Assembly (NCBI GenBank): GCA_034435675.1
Contig: DAOTWP010000190.1
Coordinates: 1 to 54,068 of the forward strand
Length of the DNA: 54,068 nucleotides
Direction: 5' to 3'
From: DAOTWP01 sp034435675
GTDB lineage: Bacteria; Chloroflexota; Anaerolineae; Aggregatilineales; Phototrophicaceae
Positions 33,099 to 41,905 of this stretch are shown one piece after another (the stretch's first letter is position 1; each line of letters starts with the position of its first letter). Both the position numbers and the translations under genes were made by a program. The notes beneath the pieces were generated by a model. It had not been told where the DNA came from and searched no databases. It was given only the letters and a program-made list of their open reading frames with translations.

Positions 33099-34780
33099 TG
33101 AAAGCAAAGCAAACACAGAAGCAAAGCCAGCCCGCTGTTATCATCACACGCGAACGGCTGGGTCAGTGGGGCAGCATTGCCGGCGCTGTGGGGCTGCTGG
33201 TCGGCATTGTCGGCTTAATCTGGCAGGCGGGATTCAGCCCATTCGTCGTGGGCGCGCTGGCAACCGGCGCTGTGGGGATAGGGTTATGGGCAACCATGAC
33301 CCCAGACGAGTTCACAGCCTTCATGCGTGGGCGGCAAGCACGACAGAGCACGAGCGCCATCTTTGCTACCCTACTGCTGATCGGCATCGTGACGCTGCTC
33401 TACATTTTCTTGCAGCGGGCAGTGATAACGGTGGATATGACCGCCAACACCCGCTTTACGCTCAGCCCGGAAACACTCAGCCTGATTGCGCGGGTAGATC
33501 GGGATGTCCAGATCACGGGCTTCTATTCTCCGGCAATCCTGCAGCAGCGCGAGGTGGATGACCGTTTCATCCGCCTGTATGAAACCGCCAGCGGGGGGCG
33601 AATCCATCGAGTATACGTTGACCCCGAAGAACAGCCGATACAGGCACAGCAGTTCAGCCAGATTTTTGGGGTAGTTGCGGATGGCACAGTGTTCATTTCG
33701 TTTCTGACACCGGAGGGCACCGTTGATCTCAGCCAGACGCTGATCGTGTTTACACCGGAAACCCGCAGCACCAATCAGGAACGGGACATTACCAACGCGC
33801 TAAACCGCCTGTTCATTCGGGGCAGCTTGACCATCTACTTCACGATTGACCGTGGTGAATTGGATGCCTTGAATACCCGCGCAGACGGGCTGGCCAACAC
33901 GGTCTCTACACTAATGGCAAATGGACTAGTCACCAGTTTCCTCGACCTGAGCACGTTGGCGGCAGAAGGTGGCAGTATTCCCGACGATGCTGCTGCAGTT
34001 GTGATGGCGCGTCCGCTCACGGATCTTGGCGTGCCCGAGATTGAAGTGCTTGATCGGTATTTGTCCAGCGGCGGTTCGCTGCTGCTGCTGACCGATATTG
34101 TCTTTGGCGAGGCGTCGCCATTCCTTGCGGAAAATGGACCCTTCAACCAGTATCTTTGGCAGCGCTTTGGAATCCGCGCCCTCGATGCCGTTGTCGTGGA
34201 CCCGCAGGTGAGTTTTCAGAATCCGCTGGATGTGATTGGCAATGCGACCAGCACGAGTACGTCCATCGGGGTACGACTGGGAGGCGATACCGCCCCGCTG
34301 TTGTTTCACATTCCGCGCGCGCTGGAAATTAGCCCGGAACCGCCCGTGAACAATGGGTGGGTCGTGCTTTCCTCGCCCTACAGCTTTGCCAAACGAGATT
34401 TTGGCGCGCTGCTGAACAACGAGGATTACAGCTACGACGTGCAGACTGACAGCCCCGGCGAACAAGCGCTGGTGGTATGGGCATGGAATACTGAAACCGA
34501 CGCGCGGATCCTGCTAGTCGGCGACGGAGATTTCATCACCAATGTTTACTTCGACAGCAATTGGAGTGGGAACCGTGTACTGCTGTTTGATGGTCTAACA
34601 TGGCTGATGGATGTTGAGCAGCAGATCGGGTTCGCGCCGCAGTTTTATTCATCAGGATCGCCGCTGATCTCGGTCGCTGGCACGCAGCTTGATATCATTG
34701 CCTTTGTGACGATTATTCTCGTCCCCGGTCTTGTGCTGGTTAGCGGGGCAGTGGTCTGGTGGCGGCGGAGCAGACGATGA
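33089..34780 (+). CDS. GldG-family ABC auxiliary protein
   Basis: 563 residues. Three N-terminal membrane helices (about 27-60 and 88-112) precede a large outer domain (about 115-530) and one C-terminal helix (about 533-555). The opening of the soluble domain (VDMTANTRFTLSPETLSLI) and its later PLTDLGVPEIEVLDRYLSSGG region fit GldG/DUF4350-like proteins, which sit beside ABC-2 exporters. The stop overlaps the next start as ATGA. Confidence 0.82.
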   Translation: MALMKAKQTQKQSQPAVIITRERLGQWGSIAGAVGLLVGIVGLIWQAGFSPFVVGALATGAVGIGLWATMTPDEFTAFMRGRQARQSTSAIFATLLLIGIVTLLYIFLQRAVITVDMTANTRFTLSPETLSLIARVDRDVQITGFYSPAILQQREVDDRFIRLYETASGGRIHRVYVDPEEQPIQAQQFSQIFGVVADGTVFISFLTPEGTVDLSQTLIVFTPETRSTNQERDITNALNRLFIRGSLTIYFTIDRGELDALNTRADGLANTVSTLMANGLVTSFLDLSTLAAEGGSIPDDAAAVVMARPLTDLGVPEIEVLDRYLSSGGSLLLLTDIVFGEASPFLAENGPFNQYLWQRFGIRALDAVVVDPQVSFQNPLDVIGNATSTSTSIGVRLGGDTAPLLFHIPRALEISPEPPVNNGWVVLSSPYSFAKRDFGALLNNEDYSYDVQTDSPGEQALVVWAWNTETDARILLVGDGDFITNVYFDSNWSGNRVLLFDGLTWLMDVEQQIGFAPQFYSSGSPLISVAGTQLDIIAFVTIILVPGLVLVSGAVVWWRRSRR

Positions 34781-35400
34781 GTAAACGATCAAATCAACGT
34801 AACATTTGGCTGCTTGGCGCGGTCTTTATCGTAGTGCTGGTAGTCACGCTGCTTCAGGGGCGCACCCTGGAAGAACAGGCGGGAGTGCAGATCGCCAACA
34901 GCGCGGAGGATAATCGCATCTTTCCCGGTGTTGCTGTTGAGCAGGTGCAGGAAATTCGACTGAGCGATCAACAGAATCATCAGTTAGTTTACCGCAGGAC
35001 AGACAGTGCACTCTGGGAAGTTCCGAATGCGGGTGAATTTGTCAACCAGAGTGCTCCGGTCGGTGGATCAATCAGCATTGCGGTCAATCAGGATATCGCC
35101 AACGGGATCGCCCTCGCTGCGGTGACACTCAGCTACCGTCGAATTATTCCGGTTGACGCTACAACTGACCTGACCCAGTACGGGTTCGGGGTAGTTTTTC
35201 CCGAATGGTATTTGACGACGGTGGAACTGCTGCTGAGCGATGGCAGCACACGGCGAATGACCATTGGGATCATTTCGCCGACACGGGAGCAGTACTATGT
35301 GCAGATTGATCCGCTGCCAGACGTTTACGTGGTGGATCGAGCAGGCGGACGGCTGGACTTTCTAGTGGACTATTTCCTGCGCCTTCAGGAGTCCAGGTAG
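34777..35400 (+). CDS. DUF4340-like membrane-anchored protein
   Basis: 207 residues from the ATG at 34777 (overlapping the previous stop, GGAG upstream; a GTG at 34759 is less likely). One N-terminal membrane helix (about 8-26) is followed by an outer beta-rich domain with the VQEIRLSDQQNHQLVYRR region and a C-terminal PDVYVVDRAGG segment as in DUF4340 proteins, though it is shorter than many members. It is the last gene of the Gld-type ABC set. Function is unknown; position suggests an outer-face partner of the exporter. Confidence 0.7.
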   Translation: MSKRSNQRNIWLLGAVFIVVLVVTLLQGRTLEEQAGVQIANSAEDNRIFPGVAVEQVQEIRLSDQQNHQLVYRRTDSALWEVPNAGEFVNQSAPVGGSISIAVNQDIANGIALAAVTLSYRRIIPVDATTDLTQYGFGVVFPEWYLTTVELLLSDGSTRRMTIGIISPTREQYYVQIDPLPDVYVVDRAGGRLDFLVDYFLRLQESR

Positions 35401-35401
35401 C

Positions 35402-35430
35402 TTGACAAGAATCACACAACGCGCTACTTT
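35402..35430 (+). promoter_or_regulatory. Possible promoter for the sigma factor gene
   Basis: TTGACA (35402-35407), 17 nt, TACTTT (35425-35430). The -35 is perfect and the -10 is weak. If used, it gives a leader of about 290 nt that contains all the hairpins listed up to 35719. Confidence 0.35.
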
Positions 35431-35436
35431 AGACTA

Positions 35437-35497
35437 TTGATGCAGCATACAGGGATACACAGTGATCTGCTGCATCAACCGGAACACGATTTTTTTT
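35437..35497 (+). terminator. Long inverted repeat followed by a T run
   Basis: TTGATGCAGCA (35437-35447) and TGCTGCATCAA (35468-35478) form a perfect 11-bp stem with a 20-nt loop. Eight T residues follow at 35490-35497, 11 nt after the stem. It may end the Gld-type ABC transcript, but the gap before the T run is longer than usual, and it also lies in the possible leader of the sigma factor gene. Confidence 0.4.
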
Positions 35498-35541
35498 GCC
35501 TTCATCCCCCGCCCCAAAGCGGGGTTTGCTGACTGAAGGCA
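35497..35541 (+). promoter_or_regulatory. Nested hairpin in the sigma factor leader
   Basis: An outer stem TGCCTTCA (35497-35504) with TGAAGGCA (35534-35541) encloses an inner GC stem CCCCGC (35507-35512) with GCGGGG (35519-35524), leaving a 2-nt and a 9-nt internal loop. It could be a structured leader RNA; the inner stem followed by TTT could also act as a weak terminator. No known riboswitch class is recognised. Confidence 0.4.
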
Positions 35542-35693
35542 CAGTGACGGAAATTCGCTTGCGGGTGTGGTTTACTGCACAACGATCAACAGGGATCACT
35601 CCCGGTGAGAATGCCGGGTAAAACACCTGGTAATCGGACAAATCGCGGAAACGACCCAGTGCTGGAGTAAATCGAGTGAGCAGGAGTTGAATG

Positions 35694-35719
35694 AGCCTTG
35701 TAAATATAAACACAAGGCT
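35694..35719 (+). promoter_or_regulatory. Hairpin that hides the sigma factor ribosome site
   Basis: AGCCTTGT (35694-35701) and ACAAGGCT (35712-35719) form a perfect 8-bp stem with a 10-nt AT-rich loop. The only AAGG (35714-35717) at a suitable distance from the start codon at 35728 is inside the stem, so translation may depend on opening it. Confidence 0.45.
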
Positions 35720-35727
35720 TACGACGT

Positions 35728-37020
<1,293 letters not shown>

Positions 37021-37042
37021 TCCGTTCTGCTGATTGTAATCC

Positions 37043-37090
37043 ATCAGGGGATGGTTTGTTGTTCGCGCAGGCACAACCATCCCTCCTGAT
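37043..37090 (+). terminator. Long stem after the sigma factor gene
   Basis: ATCAGG plus GGATGGTT (37043-37056) pairs with AACCATCC and CCTGAT (37075-37090), with a 2-nt bulge. The stem is strong but no U tract follows, so it may be a processing or stability element rather than an efficient terminator. Confidence 0.4.
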
Positions 37091-37111
37091 ACAGCCAGCC
37101 ATACTGGAGGC

Positions 37112-37921
37112 ATGCCAGTTTTGAGCAGCCCATCCACAAAAAACAACGAAAACCGCCGTCCGTGGCTGTGGGCGCTGCTCCTGCTGCTCACCGGGGTCAT
37201 TTTGCTGCTGCAAAATTTCCTCGTGCTGGAGGGGTTCAACGCAGTCAGCCTGCTGCCCCTGGTGCTGGTTGTGCTGGGGGCACAGCTCATCATTCAGGGC
37301 GATTTGCTGCCCGGTTCCGGCACCCGCACGTTTGGCATTACGCGCGGCAGTGTTGAGGCAGCCGCGCTGGAAATCAATGCTGGCGCGATTGATGTCGTGC
37401 TGCGTCCCCTCCAGCGCGAAGGACGGCTGATTGCCGGGCAGTATGCTGCCAGCTCACGCCCTTATCTGAGTGTGGACGGAGCTTACACACACCTGCGCAT
37501 GGATCGCGCTGCTACCCCGTGGACTTCATTTGCTGACTGGCAAATGGGACTCGCGCGTGATTTGCCCTGGACGATATATGTCAGCACGCATCTGGGACAG
37601 ATCAGTCTCGACTGCACCGATCTGATTGTCCAGAAGGCGATACTTGCCAGCGGCGTGGGCGATATTCGCCTGACCTGCCCTTATGAAGCATTTGACACCC
37701 TCGAAGTCCACTCCACCCTGGGGAATATTACGGTGGTTACCCCGCATGGTTATCGTGTGCGCGTTCACACGGCGGGCAACCGGCTGTTTGAACGCCGTGC
37801 CGACGGCAACCGCTATGCCGAAGTCGCCCCTGGAATCTATGAAGCCCTCGATGCCGATGCAAGCGCGCCGCAGGTCACGGTTTATGTGCGCGGGACTTTC
37901 GGCAGCGTTTATCTGGTTTAG
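37112..37921 (+). CDS. LiaF-like membrane protein with beta-repeat domain
   Basis: 269 residues. Two closely spaced membrane helices (about 17-36 and 43-62) are followed by a beta-rich domain with the GAIDVVLRP and LGNITVVTPHG repeats seen in LiaF/DUF2154 and DUF4097 proteins. LiaF-like proteins modulate cell-envelope stress signalling, but no cognate kinase is adjacent. TGGAGG lies only 1 nt before the ATG at 37112; a TTG at 37121 has better spacing and may be the real start. Confidence 0.68.
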   Translation: MPVLSSPSTKNNENRRPWLWALLLLLTGVILLLQNFLVLEGFNAVSLLPLVLVVLGAQLIIQGDLLPGSGTRTFGITRGSVEAAALEINAGAIDVVLRPLQREGRLIAGQYAASSRPYLSVDGAYTHLRMDRAATPWTSFADWQMGLARDLPWTIYVSTHLGQISLDCTDLIVQKAILASGVGDIRLTCPYEAFDTLEVHSTLGNITVVTPHGYRVRVHTAGNRLFERRADGNRYAEVAPGIYEALDADASAPQVTVYVRGTFGSVYLV

Positions 37922-37926
37922 TCTGT

Positions 37927-38484
37927 ATGCTTTCTAAAGCACCTGGTTTATTGATCCGTGACGGGTGTGAGCCGGATATCCCGGCATGTCTGGCGCTAGA
38001 ACACGACTACCAGACCGATTACGTCTGGCAGATGAGCTTCACCCAGCCTTCAGGCGCGCTGAACATTCACTTCAAGACCGAACGACTGCCGCGCACGCTG
38101 GACGCGGTCTATCCCGCCGATGCACAGCGACTGCGGCTGGCGCTGGCGGCTGATCGCTGTTTTGTGGTAGCGGTCAGCAAAGAAGATGCCGAAATGCGGG
38201 GGTATCTGACCATGCTGACGGATCCCGCGCGGCGTCTCGGTTTCGTTCAGGATATTGTGGTCAGCCGTCCATATCGCCGCCAGCAGATTGCCACACGGCT
38301 GCTGAAAGCGGCGCGCCAGTGGGCATATGAACACCAGCTCGAACGACTTCAGATTGAAGTGCAGACGCGCAATTTCCCAGGCATCAGCTTCTGCCAGTCA
38401 CGTGGCTTTGCCTTCTGCGGCTTCAACGATCAGTATTTTGCCAATCAGGACATCGCCATCTTCTTCGGTCAATCGCTGCGCTGA
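37927..38484 (+). CDS. GNAT-family acetyltransferase
   Basis: 185 residues. The GNAT core is in the second half: a beta-4 strand (FVQDIVVSRPYRRQQIATRLL, quoted by its start FVQDIVV) with the acetyl-CoA loop RRQQIA, followed by YEHQLERLQIEV and the terminal FCQSRGFAFCG. It would transfer an acetyl group from acetyl-CoA; the acceptor is unknown. It begins 5 nt after the LiaF-like gene and probably shares its transcript. Confidence 0.82.
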   Translation: MLSKAPGLLIRDGCEPDIPACLALEHDYQTDYVWQMSFTQPSGALNIHFKTERLPRTLDAVYPADAQRLRLALAADRCFVVAVSKEDAEMRGYLTMLTDPARRLGFVQDIVVSRPYRRQQIATRLLKAARQWAYEHQLERLQIEVQTRNFPGISFCQSRGFAFCGFNDQYFANQDIAIFFGQSLR

Positions 38485-38611
38485 GTACTGCGGATACAAC
38501 GAGCTGTTCCGTTCTTACACGCCTTGTGTCTACGCAATCAGCCCTTCCATGCTGTATATTTGACAGGCGTTGACGAAATACTGGCATATAACCACAGGAG
38601 CGTAGGTCACG

Positions 38612-40534
38612 TTGGATGCTTTTCTGACGGATCTGCTCGATCTCATGAACGAAACTCTGGCGGCAGCGATTGTGATCATCGCGCTATCGCTGCTGCTGTA
38701 TAATATTACCCGCAACATGCGCGATCGGGTGGCACGTGCTTCGGGTATCGTGCTGGCGTGCGTGACGTGGACCTACGCAGGAGATGTTTTTCTTACCCTG
38801 GGTCCCGGCAGCAGCATTTATGAAGCCATTTTGCGCCTGCAATGGGGCGGCATCGCCTTGATTCCGGCGGCAATGTTCCACCTTTCGGACGCGCTGCTGG
38901 CGACCACCGGACTGCCCTCACGCGGGCGCAGACACGCCGTTTCACGCATCATGTATGTGATTGGCGCGCTGTTTGCACTGCTCGTTGCCTTTACGGACCT
39001 CGTGATTCAGCCGGCAGAGACAGTCACAGAATTTGTCGTGATGGAAGCCGCACCGCTATTTTTGGTCTACCTTGCCTTTTTTGTGGTGGGCACCGGGGCA
39101 GCATTCATCAATGTCAATCGTGCCCGTTTGCGGTGTTTGACACGCAGCACCCGGCGGCGAATGGCTTATCTGCAACTGGCAATGCTGACCCCCCCGCTGG
39201 GCATTTTTCCTTATGGTCTGCTGCTGCCGCCGGGCGAAGTCTTTAACCTCGGCGCGCTGCTTGTGGTCAATCTTGCCAACATTGTTGTTGTGCTCATGCT
39301 GCTGTTTCTGGCATATCCACTGTCGTTTTTTGGCTCCCGCATTCCCGATCGTGTAGTCAAAGTTGAACTGCTGCGGTTTATCCTGCGTGGTCCGGCAACA
39401 GGGGTGCTGGCGCTGGTGATTATCCTGTTCAGCACGTCGGGCAGGCGCTTTTTCAGCATCCCTGCCGACCAGTTTATGCCCTTTGCGGTGGTTACGGCTG
39501 TGCTGTTCTGGCAGTGGATGGTCGCGCTTTCACTACCACAATTGGAGCGCTGGCTGATTTACGGGCAGGAAAGCGCCGAACAGTTCTCCAAGCTGCAAGA
39601 CCTGAGCGAACGGCTGCTGACCCACACAGACCTGCTTCAGTTAATGGAGGCAAATCTCGAATCCTGCTGTGATTATTTGCGGGTAAACAGCGCGTTTGTC
39701 GCCATGTATAACGATAATCGCGAACTCGAAAATCTTGCCAGCGTGGGACCAGAACGCCCGGCAGATCAATGGCTCCAGCGCCATGGAACTTCGTTAGAAA
39801 CCTCCGAAGCGCCTCAGCAGTGGGAACCCTACTGGGTGGTCCCGCTGTATAGTGACCGGCAAACCAGCCCGACAAACGGCACCACGCCTGTACTGGGCTT
39901 TATGGGCATCCGCGCGCGCGCGACGGCATTTAACCTGACCGAGGAAGAACAGCAAAAGTTCATTCGTACCTATGTCCGCCGCGCCGCCCAACTGCTCGAT
40001 GATCTGCGCTTGCAGGAAGAAATCTTTGCGGCACTGGAAGGGCTGCTGCCCCAGATTGACTTCACCCGTACCCGCGCCGCCGAAGTTGAATTTCGCCCCG
40101 GCTATACCACGACGACTGCGGTGAACGCTGCGTCGCCTGTGGATGAACAGTTTGTCGAACAGGTGCGTGCCGCGCTGAAACACTACTGGGGCGGACCCGG
40201 CTTGAGCAGCAGCCGCTTACAGGAACTGGAAATTGTCCACGCGAGTCTGGCGACAAATGACAACAATCCGTCACGGGCACTGCGCGCTGTCCTGCTAAAA
40301 GCAATCAACAGCCAGAAACCCCCCGGCGAACCACGTTTGACCAGCCCGGAATGGATGATCTATAACATCCTCAATCTGCGTTTCATCGAACGCTTGAAAG
40401 TGCGCGATGCGGCAATCCGCCTGGCACTGAGCGAACCCGATTTGTACCGCAAGCAGCGCACGGCAATCGAAATCGTTGCCGAAACGATCCGCAATATGGA
40501 GCAGGAAGCACGGCGCGACCAACTGCACACATAA
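38612..40534 (+). CDS. Seven-helix membrane protein with GAF domain, no kinase core
   Basis: 640 residues. Residues about 10-310 hold around nine membrane helices resembling the 7TM N-terminus of some histidine kinases. A GAF domain follows (about 320-465). The rest (470-640) is soluble and helical but contains no phospho-acceptor His box and no ATP-binding motifs. The segment MIYNILNLRFIERLKVRDAA, together with LALSEPDLYRKQR, resembles a helix-turn-helix-like regulatory tail. The start is TTG at 38612 with AGGAG upstream; an ATG at 38648 is possible. It may be a membrane sensor that signals by another route. Confidence 0.6.
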   Translation: MDAFLTDLLDLMNETLAAAIVIIALSLLLYNITRNMRDRVARASGIVLACVTWTYAGDVFLTLGPGSSIYEAILRLQWGGIALIPAAMFHLSDALLATTGLPSRGRRHAVSRIMYVIGALFALLVAFTDLVIQPAETVTEFVVMEAAPLFLVYLAFFVVGTGAAFINVNRARLRCLTRSTRRRMAYLQLAMLTPPLGIFPYGLLLPPGEVFNLGALLVVNLANIVVVLMLLFLAYPLSFFGSRIPDRVVKVELLRFILRGPATGVLALVIILFSTSGRRFFSIPADQFMPFAVVTAVLFWQWMVALSLPQLERWLIYGQESAEQFSKLQDLSERLLTHTDLLQLMEANLESCCDYLRVNSAFVAMYNDNRELENLASVGPERPADQWLQRHGTSLETSEAPQQWEPYWVVPLYSDRQTSPTNGTTPVLGFMGIRARATAFNLTEEEQQKFIRTYVRRAAQLLDDLRLQEEIFAALEGLLPQIDFTRTRAAEVEFRPGYTTTTAVNAASPVDEQFVEQVRAALKHYWGGPGLSSSRLQELEIVHASLATNDNNPSRALRAVLLKAINSQKPPGEPRLTSPEWMIYNILNLRFIERLKVRDAAIRLALSEPDLYRKQRTAIEIVAETIRNMEQEARRDQLHT

Positions 40535-40614
40535 CCTGAAACACGGCAGCGTGCTTTGTTTTCCACATTGGTTTTGGCAACCATCCAGACAGCCATTTTT
40601 CCCTTATACCCTGT

Positions 40615-40643
40615 TTGACAAGGTTCTGGCGAGTACCTATAAT
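40615..40643 (+). promoter_or_regulatory. Perfect consensus sigma70 promoter for the S1-domain gene
   Basis: TTGACA (40615-40620), exactly 17 nt, TATAAT (40638-40643). The predicted start is near 40650, giving a leader of about 93 nt. It is the strongest promoter in the window. The 208-nt gap before the gene otherwise holds only a weak CACG/CGTG hairpin near 40543-40556. Confidence 0.85.
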
Positions 40644-40742
40644 GAACTTCACGATAGGGGGGCTGTCGCCAGATTTTTGCATTCAGTCGAGAGATTCCAG
40701 TAGATCATCGTTCGGGTGTAGTCGTAAATTAGAGGGAAGACG

Positions 40743-41723
40743 ATGGCTAGTGATGTGCAGCGGCATGACCTTAAGCCGCCTCCGCCAGCACTTGATGAAG
40801 GGTACTGGTCGGCACTGCTCAACGAGGGGGAATACGCAACCACGGAAACCCATTTCCACCAGCATAATGATGATTTGATGGTTGATGGTGTAGATGGTGC
40901 CGATTTTGAACACACAAACGGCGAAACTGCTCGATCCGATTGGGCAGTTATCCAGCAAATTACGGACAATGATGAAGTTATAGAGCTAACTGTCGTCGGC
41001 TACAATCGTGGTGGTCTGCTGGTGGAGTGGCAGAGCCTGCGCGGGTTTGTGCCGGCAAGCCAGTTGATTGATTTTCCTGCCGCGGCTAGTGTTATGTTAC
41101 GGCGCAATGCCCTGCTGCGCCGCATGGGACAAACACTTCGGCTGCGGGTCATTGAATTGGATGCTGAAAAGAACCGCCTGATTCTTTCTGAGCGGGCGGC
41201 AAGCGCACAGCCCGGTGAACGCGCCGACATCCTCGTGCGTCTGCGTTCGGGCGATGTGGTCGGCGGCACAGTGACCAATTTGTGCGATTTTGGCGCATTC
41301 GTTGACCTGGGCGGACTGGAAGGGCTGGCGCATATCAGCGAACTAAGCTGGGGACGTGTAGGACACCCCAACGAAGTACTCCAGCGTGGACAGTATGTCG
41401 AAGTCTACGTGCTGGATATTGACCGCGAAAACGGGCGGATCGCCCTCAGCCTCAAACGGCTGCGCCCTGACCCCTGGCAGACCGTACAAGAACGCTACAA
41501 AATTGGTGAACTGGTAGAAGGCACCATCACGAATGTCGTTGATTTCGGCGCATTTGCCTGCATTGAGGAAGGTCTGGAAGGGTTAATCCACGTCTCCGAA
41601 CTGGCAGAGGGGCATTTCTTGCACCCTCGGAACGTCGTCAAAGAGGGGCAAAGAATTAGTGCGCGGATCCTCAGCATTGACGGTCAGGCACGCCGTCTGG
41701 GACTTAGCTTACGCCTGCGCTGA
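40743..41723 (+). CDS. Ribosomal protein S1-like, three S1 domains
   Basis: 326 residues. A poorly conserved acidic N-terminus (1-70) is followed by three S1 RNA-binding domains (about 75-150, 168-238 and 254-325). The last two are typical (VTNLCDFGAFVDLGGLEGLAHISELS and VVDFGAFACIEEGLEGLIHVSEL regions, shortened here to DFGAFVDLGGLEGLAHISEL). The first is more diverged. It would help mRNA binding on the 30S subunit or act as a related RNA-binding protein. E. coli S1 has six domains; shorter versions are common outside Proteobacteria. GAGGGAAG precedes the ATG. Confidence 0.85.
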   Translation: MASDVQRHDLKPPPPALDEGYWSALLNEGEYATTETHFHQHNDDLMVDGVDGADFEHTNGETARSDWAVIQQITDNDEVIELTVVGYNRGGLLVEWQSLRGFVPASQLIDFPAAASVMLRRNALLRRMGQTLRLRVIELDAEKNRLILSERAASAQPGERADILVRLRSGDVVGGTVTNLCDFGAFVDLGGLEGLAHISELSWGRVGHPNEVLQRGQYVEVYVLDIDRENGRIALSLKRLRPDPWQTVQERYKIGELVEGTITNVVDFGAFACIEEGLEGLIHVSELAEGHFLHPRNVVKEGQRISARILSIDGQARRLGLSLRLR

Positions 41724-41750
41724 GCTATCGTTCAGCATTCGCCTGAACTC

Positions 41751-41780
41751 GGGTGATCTGCTGCATAAGCACGATCACCC
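41751..41780 (+). terminator. Hairpin between S1 and ftsK genes
   Basis: GGGTGATC (41751-41758) and GATCACCC (41773-41780) form a perfect 8-bp stem with a 14-nt loop, 28 nt after the S1 stop. No U tract follows. It may end or stabilise the S1 transcript. Confidence 0.35.
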
Positions 41781-41905
41781 TGCAGGTCTTCATCCTGCAA
41801 AACGCTGCCATCGCAGGCAGGGTTCTCCTGCAGCGCCATAATGGCACACAGCCTCCAATAGATGTACCATAAGCACAATGAATACTGTTGTATCGAGGTG
41901 GGGAT

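Noticed and set aside
35497..35541. A known riboswitch before the sigma factor
   Set aside because: The stems and loops do not match any riboswitch core I can recognise, so it is reported only as a structured leader.
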